Shown piece after piece: positions 20,453 to 29,457 of a DNA stretch of 64,000 nucleotides. Under the pieces are notes generated by a model. That model was not told the DNA's origin, did not search any database, and saw only the letters and a program-made list of their open reading frames with translations. Both the position numbers and the translations under genes were made by a program. The stretch's first letter is position 1, and each line of letters opens with the position of its first letter. Source of the stretch: Acinetobacter pragensis (GTDB lineage Bacteria > Pseudomonadota > Gammaproteobacteria > Pseudomonadales > Moraxellaceae); the NCBI RefSeq assembly GCF_001605895.1, contig NZ_LUAW01000001.1, positions 91,793 through 155,792 of the forward strand, given 5' to 3'.

Positions 20453-21997
20453 ATGAACTTCACAATGTCATTTGCAGAGCTTATGCCTATCGCGCCAGTC
20501 ATGATCGTCGCTTTAACAGCGGTGGTGGTGATGCTGCTGGTAGCCATCAAGCGAAATCATAATTTAGCTGCAACTACATCCGTTATCGGTTTGAACCTTG
20601 CTGCGCTTTACATTATTTTCGTTGTGCTTGCAGGGCAGTTTGCGCCTGCAAATGTAATGAACCTATTCATCGTAGATCCGTTTACGATGCTGTATCAGTT
20701 TGTGATTATTGTGGCGTCGCTTGCGTGCTGCACACTGTCACATGCTTATATTGAAACTTATAAAGACAACCGTGAAGAGCTTTACATTCTGATGCTTGCG
20801 TCCGTGACCGGCGCATTGCTGATGGTGGCAAGCACGCACTATGCATCGTTCTTTATCAGCCTAGAGTTAATGTCAATTCCTGTTTACGGCTTATTGGCAT
20901 ATACGCATCAGCGTTCTCAATCGCTAGAAGCCGGCGTGAAATATCTTGTGCTTTCAGCGACTGCGTCTGCAATGTTGCTGATGGGTATGGCTTACATCTA
21001 TGCATACACAGGCACACTGAACTTTGTTGCTGAACCAGGCAAACTGTTCACAACATTCAGCCAGCCAGCAGTGGTATTGGGCCTCGCATTGATCATCTTT
21101 GCTGTCGCTTTCAAACTGTCGCTTGCGCCATTCCATAAATGGACGCCGGATGTGTATGCCGGTGCGCCAGCGCCAATTGCGACATTCCTTGCAACTGTTG
21201 CAAAAGTGGCAATGATTGGTCTATTTGTCCGCTATGTATTGTCTTCAGGCTTAATCCTGTCAGATAGCTTTGTGATCATCCTGACGATTCTTGCCGTGCT
21301 TTCTATTCTTGCAGGTAACTTGCTGGCGGTTCGCCAAGTGAACCTGAAGCGCATTCTTGCGTATTCATCAATTGCTCACTTCGGTTATTTGCTGGTGGCG
21401 ATTGTCAGCGCACGCAACACAGACTTTCTTCAAGTTCAAGGTTTCGCGACTTTTGAATCTGTAAATGTCTATGTGATCACTTATGTGCTAACAACGATCG
21501 GTGCGTTCGGTGTTGTAACCTTAATGTCCAGTCCATACAACAATACAGATGAAGCGGGCAGCTTGGCCGAGTACCGCGGCTTGTTCTGGCGCCGTCCAGT
21601 GTTAACTGCGACGTTAACGGTCATGATGCTGTCGTTAGCGGGCATTCCATTAACAGCAGGCTTTATCGGTAAGTTCTTGGTGATTAAAACTGCAGTTGCC
21701 GGCCAATCTTGGTTCTTGGCTGCAATGGTGATCATTGGTTCGGGTATCGGTTTGTACTACTACCTGCGTGTCATGGTTGTGATGTACATGACTCCACCTG
21801 AAAACCCGCGTATCGACGCTGTTGACCATTGGGGTCAAAAAGTCGGCGGTATTATGGTTTTAGGCGCAGCAGCTCTTGTACTGTTGATCGGTGTCTATCC
21901 AGATCCAATTATTGCAATTTCTAAAGTGGCTTTCTTTGCCATTTCACCTGAATTGCAGCAATTTATTCTGGCATTGGTACAAAGCGGTTTTAACTGA
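20453..21997 (+). CDS. nuoN: NADH-quinone oxidoreductase subunit N
   Basis: Third antiporter-like subunit, 514 residues, last gene of the operon. Motifs include SLELMSIPVYGLLAY, FKLSLAPFHKWTPDVYAGAP and ILAYSSIAHFGYLL. Fourteen or so hydrophobic helices are present. It begins 3 nt after the nuoM stop. The gene is followed within 30 bases by an intrinsic terminator, so the operon ends here. Confidence 0.97.
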   Translation: MNFTMSFAELMPIAPVMIVALTAVVVMLLVAIKRNHNLAATTSVIGLNLAALYIIFVVLAGQFAPANVMNLFIVDPFTMLYQFVIIVASLACCTLSHAYIETYKDNREELYILMLASVTGALLMVASTHYASFFISLELMSIPVYGLLAYTHQRSQSLEAGVKYLVLSATASAMLLMGMAYIYAYTGTLNFVAEPGKLFTTFSQPAVVLGLALIIFAVAFKLSLAPFHKWTPDVYAGAPAPIATFLATVAKVAMIGLFVRYVLSSGLILSDSFVIILTILAVLSILAGNLLAVRQVNLKRILAYSSIAHFGYLLVAIVSARNTDFLQVQGFATFESVNVYVITYVLTTIGAFGVVTLMSSPYNNTDEAGSLAEYRGLFWRRPVLTATLTVMMLSLAGIPLTAGFIGKFLVIKTAVAGQSWFLAAMVIIGSGIGLYYYLRVMVVMYMTPPENPRIDAVDHWGQKVGGIMVLGAAALVLLIGVYPDPIIAISKVAFFAISPELQQFILALVQSGFN

Positions 21998-22023
21998 TTA
22001 ATATGAATTAATTCAGTTATTAC

Positions 22024-22054
22024 AAAAAAGCCCTCGACTTAGAGGGCTTTTTTA
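22024..22054 (+). terminator. Terminator of the nuo operon
   Basis: Stem GCCCTC (22030-22035) / GAGGGC (22042-22047), loop GACTTA, preceded by A6 and followed by T7 and an AT-rich tail. It sits 26 bases after the nuoN stop. Confidence 0.92.
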
Positions 22055-22121
22055 TTTTTATCATTCGTTAAATGCCCTTATAATACGAAGAGTTTAATCT
22101 TAACCTTTTAGGTGTTCTCCC

Positions 22122-22757
22122 GTGGCTATCCATGAAATCCGCCATCCGCTCATCCGCCATAAACTTGGTTTATTGCGCCGTTCGGATATCAGTACTAAAA
22201 ACTTCCGCGAACTTGCTCAAGAAGTCACCATGCTTCTGACCTATGAAGCGACTAAAGACTTGCCTGTTTGCGATCATGAAATTAATGGCTGGAATGGTAA
22301 AGTCAATGTTGACCGTATTGCCGGTAAAAAAATTACAGTCGTTCCTATTTTGCGTGCGGGTATTGGCATGCTGGAAGGTTTCTTAAATTTAATTCCAAGC
22401 GCAAAAGTTTCGGTATTGGGCTTAGAACGTGACGAAGAAACTTTAGAAGCGCGCACTTACTACAAAAAATTAGTGCCGGATGTACAGAACCGTATTGCGA
22501 TGATTATCGATCCAATGCTTGCAACTGGCTCTTCACTGGTTGCGGCAATTGATGTATTGAAGTCAAGCGGCTGTAAGGATATCCGTGTGATGGTTTTGGT
22601 TGCGGCGCCAGAAGGCATTAAGCGCGTTGAAACTGCGCATCCTGATGTGACTATTTTCACGGCTTCTGTTGACCAAGGCATTAATGAAAATGGCTATATC
22701 GTTCCTGGCTTAGGCGATGCAGGCGACAAAATTTTCGGTTCAGTGCAAAAAGACTGA
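22122..22757 (+). CDS. upp: Uracil phosphoribosyltransferase
   Basis: Converts uracil and PRPP to UMP for pyrimidine salvage; cytosolic. Length 211 residues, usual for the family. The PRPP-binding motif [10 protein letters not shown] is at about residues 130-139, and the uracil-binding C-terminal segment [11 protein letters not shown] is present near the end. The start is GTG (22122), preceded by TTTTAGGTG about 8 nt upstream; the product begins [14 protein letters not shown], the family N-terminus. It lies between two terminators, so it is transcribed alone. Confidence 0.97.
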   Translation: MAIHEIRHPLIRHKLGLLRRSDISTKNFRELAQEVTMLLTYEATKDLPVCDHEINGWNGKVNVDRIAGKKITVVPILRAGIGMLEGFLNLIPSAKVSVLGLERDEETLEARTYYKKLVPDVQNRIAMIIDPMLATGSSLVAAIDVLKSSGCKDIRVMVLVAAPEGIKRVETAHPDVTIFTASVDQGINENGYIVPGLGDAGDKIFGSVQKD

Positions 22758-22775
22758 TTTTTGAAACTGAATAAG

Positions 22776-22802
22776 AAAGAGGCTTTTAAAGCCTCTTTTT
22801 TA
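22776..22802 (+). terminator. Terminator after upp
   Basis: Stem AAAGAGGC (22776-22783) / GCCTCTTT (22791-22798), 7-base loop, T-run continuing. It lies 18 bases after the upp stop. Confidence 0.9.
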
Positions 22803-22842
22803 TATAATGCTGAATAAGGCATTTTAAAAATAGGGCAGTAAA

Positions 22843-23136
22843 ATGAAAGATGAAGTATATCAGGGTAAAATCAAACAGTATGATCCTGAAAAAGGTTATG
22901 GTTTTATTGGTTCAGCCGAAGGGGATGTGTTCTTTCATATTTCAGATTTCCCCGCAGCGGATGGTGAACCAAAGCGCAATGAACGTGTGAAATTTAACGT
23001 TGTAGACAATGGCGGTAAATTTAAAGCGGTTAAAATTGAACGTGCAGAAGACAATTCTGCAAAAGCAAAAAAATCTAAAGTAGTTGCGAATAACAAATCA
23101 ATTACGTCTGCGCTGTTGTCAAATTTACGTAAATAA
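22843..23136 (+). CDS. Cold-shock-domain protein with basic tail, 97 aa
   Basis: Single OB-fold nucleic-acid-binding protein. RNP1-like KGYGFI (residues 17-22) and RNP2-like DVFFHI (28-33) are intact. After the domain, which ends near residue 68, a Lys/Ala-rich basic tail of about 30 residues follows, longer than classic 67-70 residue CspA proteins. It probably binds single-stranded RNA or DNA. A related domain heads the next gene, which suggests a duplication. Which stress induces it cannot be told from the sequence. Confidence 0.92.
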   Translation: MKDEVYQGKIKQYDPEKGYGFIGSAEGDVFFHISDFPAADGEPKRNERVKFNVVDNGGKFKAVKIERAEDNSAKAKKSKVVANNKSITSALLSNLRK

Positions 23137-23186
23137 GAAAGCTTGAAATTTTGATATTCCAATAGGAATTGAGTGAAATATGATGT

Positions 23187-23217
23187 AAAAAAAGCGCCGT
23201 TAAGGCGCTTTTTTTAT
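23187..23217 (+). terminator. Terminator after first cold-shock gene
   Basis: Stem GCGCC (23194-23198) / GGCGC (23204-23208), loop GTTAA, A7 before and T7 after. It is almost identical to the terminator after the next gene. Confidence 0.92.
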
Positions 23218-23248
23218 TACAATTATTAAAAATATAAAGATAGGATGA

Positions 23249-24001
23249 ATGATGTTTCAAGAGGGGAAAGTTAAAAATTATCAAGCAGAACGCGGCTTTG
23301 GTTTTATACACATAGACGGGGAGTCTAAGGACTTATTTTTTCATATTAAGGATATGCCTAATCGGAATATTCAACCGAAGATTGGTGAAAAGCTGAAGTT
23401 TCGTGTTGTAGAAGAAAATGGCAAATTTAAAGCAGGTAATATTGTTCGTTTGGATCTGAAGAGTGATGATAAATTTGAACCAGTTGACCAGCAATATCAA
23501 TCTTCAGGTCAAACAGCCAATCCCGATAACTGCATACCAGCAGTAGAAAAACCGGCATCAACTTATGCAAAATTGTTTACGCTGATTGGTGCTGTAATAA
23601 TCGCAATTTTAGCTTTTTTGCTATATGGAAAAATTCAAGAATATAATGCACATAAAGCTGAACGTGTGCAGCAAATGGTGCTGGAACAGGAAAAGATTAT
23701 TGCCAAACAGCGTCAAGCGCAAGGAAATTTACCTGATCGAGTTCTGTCAGAACAAGGCCATAAAAATTTAGAAAATCATCCCGAAGTTTTGATAGGAACT
23801 CGCCCTAAACAAGATGTTAAAAATAATGAAATAACCAAGCAAGCGAGTTCTAAGCCTATTGATCCAAAGTGTTATGAGCGGACACGTTGCGGTCAAATGA
23901 CTTCAAGATCAGAAGCTGAGTGGTTTGTAAGAAATTGTCCAAATAATGAAATGGATGGTGATGGTGATGGAAGACCCTGTGAAAATGATTCACGGTGGTA
24001 A
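23249..24001 (+). CDS. Cold-shock domain-TM-Excalibur fusion protein, 250 aa
   Basis: A three-part protein. An N-terminal cold-shock domain (about residues 4-68) keeps RNP motifs RGFGFI (15-20) and DLFFHI (28-33). A linker leads to one membrane helix at about 107-126 (LIGAVIIAILAFLLYG). A charged, partly coiled region follows. The C-terminus matches an Excalibur-type calcium-binding motif: MDGDGDGRPCE near 234-244 with paired cysteines. If the helix is inserted N-in, the nucleic-acid domain is cytosolic and the Excalibur domain periplasmic. Tandem ATG codons are at 23249 and 23252, with AGGATG just upstream. Function unknown. Confidence 0.9.
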   Translation: MMFQEGKVKNYQAERGFGFIHIDGESKDLFFHIKDMPNRNIQPKIGEKLKFRVVEENGKFKAGNIVRLDLKSDDKFEPVDQQYQSSGQTANPDNCIPAVEKPASTYAKLFTLIGAVIIAILAFLLYGKIQEYNAHKAERVQQMVLEQEKIIAKQRQAQGNLPDRVLSEQGHKNLENHPEVLIGTRPKQDVKNNEITKQASSKPIDPKCYERTRCGQMTSRSEAEWFVRNCPNNEMDGDGDGRPCENDSRW

Positions 24002-24011
24002 CGATTGATAT

Positions 24012-24039
24012 AAAAAAGCGCCGTTATGGCGCTTTTTTT
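24012..24039. terminator. Terminator after the cold-shock/Excalibur gene
   Basis: Stem GCGCC (24018-24022) / GGCGC (24028-24032), loop GTTAT, flanked by A-run and T7. It lies between convergent genes and could also serve the minus-strand finR. Confidence 0.9.
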
Positions 24040-24056
24040 ACATAGGCAGAAACTTA

Positions 24057-24935
24057 TTATTTTTCACAGAATTTCATAAAAGCCTTTAAGCCCGGCCCTT
24101 GATATTTCTGACGGTGCACCAGCATAAACAGCGGGCGGGTCAATTGCCAGAAAGGGGTATTTAAAATAACCAATTGGCCTTTTTCACGCAGCGGTTCAAT
24201 GGCAAGTTTTGAAATGCATGACATGCCTAAACCGCCTGCAACAATTTTCAGAATTGCCTCATTATGGCCTAGAGTCAGGCGGATATTGGCATCCGGCAAA
24301 TCCTGCAAAATCGCATTATCAAAGACTTCGCGTGTGCCTGAGCCTTCTTCACGCAATATCCATTCAACACTTTTAAAGTCATCAATCGTTAAAGGCCGGC
24401 CCAGCTGTGCAAGCGGGTGATCGGGTGAGCAGCACACGGCCAGTTCATCATCACGCCAGTGAATGCATTGCAGCTGCGGCAAATGGCAAGAGCCTTCAAT
24501 TAAGGCTAAATCCAACTGAAATTGATTGACGGCTTCAATCATCTGGCGGGTATTGCCGACTTGCAGCTGCAAATGAGCTTGAGGCTGAATTTGCAGAAAA
24601 TCCGCCATCAGGTCAGGCATTAAGTAATCACTGATTGTTAAGGTTGCGCCTAAGCGTAAATCAATGCTTTGCAGTTCACCTTTGGCGGCCTGTTCGAATG
24701 ATTCGCAGCGGCCAAGAATTTCCAGTGCTTGAGGCAGTAAAAAACGGCCCAAGTCATTGAGCTGCAATCGTTTGCCTAGACGGTCAAACAGCGGTGCACC
24801 TAAGCCGTCTTCTAGATCTGCTAAAGCCATACTTGCAGCGCTTTGCGTGAGCTTAACGGCATCACTCGCTTTGGTTACCGTACCTTCTTGAGCAACTGCT
24901 ACAAAAACAGCCAGCTGGCGTAAAGTCATGCGCAT
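24057..24935 (-). CDS. finR: LysR-family regulator, FinR-type
   Basis: Transcriptional regulator of 292 residues. The N-terminal winged HTH is at about residues 4-62 (LRQLAVFVAVAQEGTVTKAS, SQSAASMALADLE-like recognition region), and the periplasmic-binding-like effector domain covers about 90-290. It is closest in character to YeiE/FinR proteins. The divergent neighbour is fpr with an 85-base gap, the same arrangement as Pseudomonas finR-fpr, where FinR activates fpr in response to redox stress. That arrangement is the basis for the name; the effector is unknown here. Two ATGs (24935 and 24929) are possible. Confidence 0.85.
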   Translation of the reverse strand: MRMTLRQLAVFVAVAQEGTVTKASDAVKLTQSAASMALADLEDGLGAPLFDRLGKRLQLNDLGRFLLPQALEILGRCESFEQAAKGELQSIDLRLGATLTISDYLMPDLMADFLQIQPQAHLQLQVGNTRQMIEAVNQFQLDLALIEGSCHLPQLQCIHWRDDELAVCCSPDHPLAQLGRPLTIDDFKSVEWILREEGSGTREVFDNAILQDLPDANIRLTLGHNEAILKIVAGGLGMSCISKLAIEPLREKGQLVILNTPFWQLTRPLFMLVHRQKYQGPGLKAFMKFCEK

Positions 24936-25020
24936 GAATATAGCCTTAACATTTAAAAAATATTAATAATTTAAGCCGTCATGCTAACATGAGCACAGTC
25001 ATAGATGCCACGTTGAAATC

Positions 25021-25782
25021 ATGTCAATTGAGAAATTTAGCTTAGAAAAAGTCTTATCTGTACACCGTTGGACCAATACTTTATTCAGCTTTACGATGAC
25101 GCGGCCAGCCCATTTTAAATTCACTGCAGGCCAATTCGCGCGCATTGGCTTAAAAGTAGGAGATGATTTGGTGGTGCGGGCTTATTCTGTGGTGTCGTCG
25201 CCATTTGATGAAACTTTGGAATTTTTCTCAATTGTGGTTCCTGATGGGGCGTTTACTTCAAATTTACAGCATCTCAAAGTCGGCGATGAGCTGTATCTAG
25301 AAAAAATTCCGTATGGTTTCTTAACCTTGGCGCGTTATCAATTGCCGCTGCCGCAAGACTTGTGGCTGTTAGGCACAGGGACCGGTTTAGCGCCATTTTT
25401 ATCTATGCTGCAAGATTTTGAAACATGGAAAAAGTATTCAAAAATTAATTTGGTCTACAGTGTGCGCACAGCGGCTGAATTGGCTTATGCGGACAGAATT
25501 CATGAAATTGCAGAAATTTTTGGTGAAGGGTACACTGGTTTTCAGTTTATTCCGATTATTACCCGTGACCCGAATGCCCCATTGCATGAGCGCTTACCTG
25601 CGCTGATTGCAAACGGAGCGCTTGAAAAAGCTGCGGGCATGGCGCTGAACCCTGAAAGCAGCCATGTCATGCTGTGCGGTAACCCGCAAATGGTGGATGA
25701 TACGAAAGATGCTTTAAAAGCGCGCGGTTTAACCATGAACCGCCGCGGTGAAGGCAATATCGCAGTTGAAAATTATTGGTAA
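25021..25782 (+). CDS. fpr: Ferredoxin--NADP+ reductase
   Basis: FAD enzyme of 253 residues that moves electrons between NADP(H) and ferredoxin or flavodoxin, used in oxidative-stress defence and Fe-S repair. The FAD-binding RAYSVVSSP motif is near residue 53, the NADP-binding GTGTGLAPF near 120, and CGNPQMVDD near 219. The C-terminal aromatic ending AVENYW fits subclass I bacterial enzymes. It is divergent from finR, sharing an AT-rich 85-base promoter region. No strong Shine-Dalgarno precedes the ATG. Confidence 0.95.
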   Translation: MSIEKFSLEKVLSVHRWTNTLFSFTMTRPAHFKFTAGQFARIGLKVGDDLVVRAYSVVSSPFDETLEFFSIVVPDGAFTSNLQHLKVGDELYLEKIPYGFLTLARYQLPLPQDLWLLGTGTGLAPFLSMLQDFETWKKYSKINLVYSVRTAAELAYADRIHEIAEIFGEGYTGFQFIPIITRDPNAPLHERLPALIANGALEKAAGMALNPESSHVMLCGNPQMVDDTKDALKARGLTMNRRGEGNIAVENYW

Positions 25783-25796
25783 GTACCCTCAGCACT

Positions 25797-25893
25797 CCTC
25801 CCTTTAAAAAGGGAGGTTGGGAGGGATTAAAATTATAAAATTCTTCTCAAATCTTTGAATCCTCCCCAAACCCCTCCTTTAATAAAGGAGGGG
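25797..25893. repeat. Short palindromic GGGAGG-type intergenic repeat
   Basis: Two nested hairpins form one element. CCTCCCTTT (25797-25805) pairs with AAAGGGAGG (25808-25816), and CCCCTCCTTT (25871-25880) pairs with AAAGGAGGGG (25884-25893). In addition GGGAGGGATT near 25819-25828 pairs with AATCCTCCCC at 25859-25867, so the whole unit folds as an imperfect inverted repeat. Related sequences occur at 41176 and 42648. No ORF lies inside; it resembles a small non-autonomous or REP-like element. Confidence 0.7.
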
Positions 25894-25908
25894 CTTTTTA
25901 CAGATATA

Positions 25909-25938
25909 AAAAATCCTCCGCACAGGAGGATTTTTTAT
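25909..25938. terminator. Bidirectional terminator after fpr
   Basis: Stem AAATCCTCC (25911-25919) / GGAGGATTT (25925-25933) with a 5-base loop and T6 after. It lies between convergent genes fpr and the 25948 gene. Confidence 0.88.
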
Positions 25939-25947
25939 TTGAATCTT

Positions 25948-26370
25948 TTAATGAACAAACATGTCCATATATTCACGGATTTCCTGAATGGCCGTGTCGA
26001 CATCGGCAGTCAGCCATGTCGGCTCAAAGATGCCTGCATAGTGATCCATGCGTTCTTGCGGCACGACTAAACGTACCGGACATTCTTCTTCCAGCAAGCG
26101 CCAAGGAATTATCGGCACTTCATTGTCCAGATAAGCCGTGACATTGCGGATATCTATCACCATTGCATTCACGCAGTCTGGAAACGGCATGACAGAAAAT
26201 TCTTCAGTGCGGCGGCGGAAAAACTCCAAATCGCCCCATTTTAAGACATAGCTGGGCTTACTGAATTCAATAATGCCAATCAGATGCTGATCACGGGTGT
26301 AATGTAAAGCACATTGATAAGTGACGTCAGTGTCAAGATCAAGCGTTACACTTTGCTGACGGTACGCCAT
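25948..26370 (-). CDS. Hypothetical protein, 140 aa
   Basis: Not assigned to a family. It is a soluble protein with alternating hydrophobic strands (VTLDLDTDVTYQCALHY near the start, then VNAMVIDIRNVTAYLD), and it ends with a short helix. No signal peptide or membrane helix. The frame is also open from GTG 26385; I prefer ATG 26370 because a consensus -10 box TATAAT lies at 26408-26403, leaving almost no leader for the GTG start. No clear Shine-Dalgarno for either. Convergent with fpr and separated by a terminator. Confidence 0.75.
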   Translation of the reverse strand: MAYRQQSVTLDLDTDVTYQCALHYTRDQHLIGIIEFSKPSYVLKWGDLEFFRRRTEEFSVMPFPDCVNAMVIDIRNVTAYLDNEVPIIPWRLLEEECPVRLVVPQERMDHYAGIFEPTWLTADVDTAIQEIREYMDMFVH

Positions 26371-26591
26371 ATAGAACGAGTGCACAAAAAATGAGGTGCA
26401 TAATTATAGCGCATTTATTCAGTCAAAGGCAGTCTTTCCATTTTTGCGCCATGAAAGCCAGCGGCTGAATAAACCATGCATTTTTTCAATGAGATAGTAC
26501 AGCCATTTTGGACGGTTTGACTCAGAATTCAAAACTGGTATGGCTTATGCATAACTTTAAGCATTAAAAGAAACATAATTTAGAGGTGCGT

Positions 26592-28031
26592 ATGTCAAAT
26601 GCGAAAAGCGCAGCGGCCATGCCTGCAGCAGAAACTGCATCAGCGGATTATTTTGCGCAAAGACAATTGAAAAAAGGCGCAGTCGGCTGGCTGCTGCTGG
26701 TTGGGCTTGGGGTGGCCTATGTCATTTCAGGGGACTTTGCCGGCTGGAATTTTGGTTTGGCGCAAGGCGGCTGGGGTGGCATGTTCATTGCGACAGTCGC
26801 TGTGGCATTTATGTACCTCTGCATGTGCCTGTGCATGTCTGAAATGTCGACCATGCTGCCGACTGCTGGCGGCGGTTACAGTTTTGCCCGTACTGCATTT
26901 GGCCCAATAGGCGGATACCTGACGGGCACGGCCATTCTGATTGAATATGCGATTGCTCCGGCAGCCATTGCCTGTTTTATTGGCGCATATTGTGAATCCT
27001 TATTCGGCATTGGAGGCTGGATCATTTATCTGGTGTGCTATTTGGTTTTTATGGGCATTCATCTTAAAGGCGCAGGCGAAGCCCTGAAAATTATCTTTGG
27101 CATTACGGCAGTGGCGGCTATTGCGCTGATGGTATTTATCTTTGCCATGCTGCCATCGTTTAACAGCGCCAATTTATTTGATATTGCGGTGACATCTGAG
27201 GCCGCAGGCGCCAGCAGCTTTTTACCTTTGGGCTATTTGGGCATTTGGGCGGCGGTGCCTTATGCCATTTGGTTTTTCTTGGCGGTAGAAGGCGTGCCTT
27301 TAGCGGCTGAAGAAGCGAAAGAACCGCATAAATCTCTGCCGCGCGGCCTTATCGGTTCCATGCTGATTTTGGCCTTCTTTGCTTTAGCGATTTTATTCTT
27401 GGGGCCAGGGGCTGCCGGTGCAGATGCGCTGAAGGCATCCGGCGCACCATTGGTTGATGCGCTGAAAGCTGTGTATGGCGCAAACACTTGGCTGGCGAGC
27501 TTCGTCAACTTTGTTGGCCTTGCAGGGCTGGTTGCCAGCTTTTTCTCTATTATCTATGCCTATTCACGTCAAATTTTTGCCCTGTCCCGTGCGGGCTACT
27601 TGCCGAAATCATTATCGTTAACCAATAAAAATCATGCGCCGCATTTGGCTATTATCATTCCCGGCGTGATCGGCTTTTTAATGTCTTTATCCGGTGAAGG
27701 CGACCTGCTGATTTTAATGGCGGTCTTTGGCGCGACAATTTCCTATGTACTGATGATGCTGTCTTATATTAAGCTGAAAACATCGAAAGCAGACCTGCCG
27801 CGCCCCTATTTGGCGCCGGGCGGCATTGTGACAGCGTATATTGCATTGATTTTAGCAGCGGTTGCTGTGGTGGCGGGTTTTGTCGTCGATCCCAAAGTCT
27901 GGCTGATGGCTGCCGCGATTTATGCAGTCTTTATTCTGTACTTTTTATTGTACAGCCGCCATCACTTGGTTGCAGGCACGCCAGAAGAGGAGTTTGCCAA
28001 TATTCAGCACGCAGAGCAGGAATTGAAATAA
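26592..28031 (+). CDS. Ethanolamine permease (APC family)
   Basis: Inner-membrane transporter of 479 residues with about 12 hydrophobic helices. The N-terminal stretch KKGAVGWLLLVGLGVAYVIS and the helix SGDFAGWNFGLAQGGWGG match ethanolamine/amino-acid permeases of the APC superfamily. The next two genes encode ethanolamine ammonia-lyase, which fixes the likely substrate as ethanolamine. The start is ATG 26592 with GAGG 7 nt before it; a GTG at 26586 is in frame but falls on the Shine-Dalgarno. First gene of a three-gene operon. Confidence 0.93.
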   Translation: MSNAKSAAAMPAAETASADYFAQRQLKKGAVGWLLLVGLGVAYVISGDFAGWNFGLAQGGWGGMFIATVAVAFMYLCMCLCMSEMSTMLPTAGGGYSFARTAFGPIGGYLTGTAILIEYAIAPAAIACFIGAYCESLFGIGGWIIYLVCYLVFMGIHLKGAGEALKIIFGITAVAAIALMVFIFAMLPSFNSANLFDIAVTSEAAGASSFLPLGYLGIWAAVPYAIWFFLAVEGVPLAAEEAKEPHKSLPRGLIGSMLILAFFALAILFLGPGAAGADALKASGAPLVDALKAVYGANTWLASFVNFVGLAGLVASFFSIIYAYSRQIFALSRAGYLPKSLSLTNKNHAPHLAIIIPGVIGFLMSLSGEGDLLILMAVFGATISYVLMMLSYIKLKTSKADLPRPYLAPGGIVTAYIALILAAVAVVAGFVVDPKVWLMAAAIYAVFILYFLLYSRHHLVAGTPEEEFANIQHAEQELK

Positions 28032-28053
28032 GGCGCAGGATAAAAGGATCTGA

Positions 28054-29442
28054 ATGATGCTGTATCAAATTCATGTAGCAAGTCAGCATTATGTTTTTCA
28101 AGACTTGAAAACCTTAATGGCCAAAGCAACGCCTGCGCGTACCGGTGACCAGCTGGCTGGCATTGCGGCGCAGGATGCAACGGAACGGGTCGCTGCGCAA
28201 ATGTGCTTGGCGGATGTGCCTTTAAAGCAGTTTCTGAATGAAGCGCTGATTGACTATGAGGCGGATGAAGTTACCCGCTTGATTATGGATGAGCATGATG
28301 CTGCGGCCTTTTATCCGATTGCCCATTTTACTGTAGGCGATTTTCGTGACTGGCTGCTCAGTGATGATGCCGGCACCGAAAAACTGCAGGCGCTGCAGGC
28401 AGGGCTGACACCTGAAATGACAGCGGCGGTCAGCAAAATTATGCGCAATCAGGATTTGATTTTAGTGGCGAAAAAATGCCGTGTGGTGACGCAATTCCGC
28501 AATACTATTGGCTTGGAAGGCCACTTGTCGACACGCCTGCAGCCGAATCATCCGACTGATGATGTGTTGGGCATTTCTGCCAGTATTTTAGACGGCCTGA
28601 TGTATGGCAATGGTGATGCAGTGATTGGCATTAACCCTGCTACAGACAATTTACAGAATTTATCTGAACTGCTGAAATTATTGGATTACATCATTCACGA
28701 GTATGAAATTCCAACACAGTCCTGTGTGCTGACGCATGTTAGTTCCGGCATTCAGCTGGCCAATAAAAATGTCCCCATAGACCTGATGTTTCAGTCGATT
28801 GCCGGTTCGCAGGATGCCAACACCGCATTCGGCATTAATTTGGCGATGCTGCAGGAAGGCTATGACGCGGCTTTAAGCCTGAAGCGCGGCACGGTGGGGC
28901 AAAATGTGATGTATTTTGAAACAGGTCAGGGCAGTGCGCTGTCCAGCAATACGCATCATGGCGTTGATCAGCAAACCATGGAAACGCGGGCATACGCCGT
29001 GGCGCGCAAATTTAAGCCATTTTTAGTCAATACCGTGGTGGGCTTTATTGGGCCTGAATACTTGTACAACGGCAAGCAGATTATTCGTGCAGGACTGGAA
29101 GACCATTTCTGCGGCAAGCTGCTGGGCGTGCCGATGGGCTGTGATATCTGCTATACCAACCATGCTGACGCTGATCAGGACGATATGGATGTGCTGCTGA
29201 CCTTATTGGCAAATGCCGGACTGAATTTTATGATGGGCATTCCCGGTTCAGATGATGTGATGCTGAATTATCAGACCACCTCATTTCATGATGCACTGTA
29301 TATCCGCCAGCTTTTAGGTTTAAAGCCAGCGCCTGAATTTGGCGCTTGGCTGGAACAGCAGGGCATTTTAAAGCAGCAGCTTCATCAGCTGCAGTGGCCT
29401 GCGCAAGTACCTGAAAAATTTTCTAAACTGCTGATGTCTTAG
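28054..29442 (+). CDS. eutB: Ethanolamine ammonia-lyase large subunit
   Basis: Catalytic TIM-barrel subunit, 462 residues, of the adenosylcobalamin-dependent enzyme that splits ethanolamine into acetaldehyde and ammonia. Family sequences include RNTIGLEGHLSTRLQPNHPT, FETGQGSALSSNTHHG (substrate-site Glu) and MGCDICYTNHADADQDDMD. Length is as expected (E. coli 453). Tandem ATGs occur at 28054 and 28057 after AAAAGGA. It lies between the permease and eutC. No microcompartment shell or reactivase genes are in the window. Confidence 0.97.
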   Translation: MMLYQIHVASQHYVFQDLKTLMAKATPARTGDQLAGIAAQDATERVAAQMCLADVPLKQFLNEALIDYEADEVTRLIMDEHDAAAFYPIAHFTVGDFRDWLLSDDAGTEKLQALQAGLTPEMTAAVSKIMRNQDLILVAKKCRVVTQFRNTIGLEGHLSTRLQPNHPTDDVLGISASILDGLMYGNGDAVIGINPATDNLQNLSELLKLLDYIIHEYEIPTQSCVLTHVSSGIQLANKNVPIDLMFQSIAGSQDANTAFGINLAMLQEGYDAALSLKRGTVGQNVMYFETGQGSALSSNTHHGVDQQTMETRAYAVARKFKPFLVNTVVGFIGPEYLYNGKQIIRAGLEDHFCGKLLGVPMGCDICYTNHADADQDDMDVLLTLLANAGLNFMMGIPGSDDVMLNYQTTSFHDALYIRQLLGLKPAPEFGAWLEQQGILKQQLHQLQWPAQVPEKFSKLLMS

Positions 29443-29457
29443 CCGGAGCTGACGCGA

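Noticed and set aside
25797..25893. CRISPR array or tandem repeat
   Set aside because: Repeats are inverted hairpins, not evenly spaced direct repeats with unique spacers.
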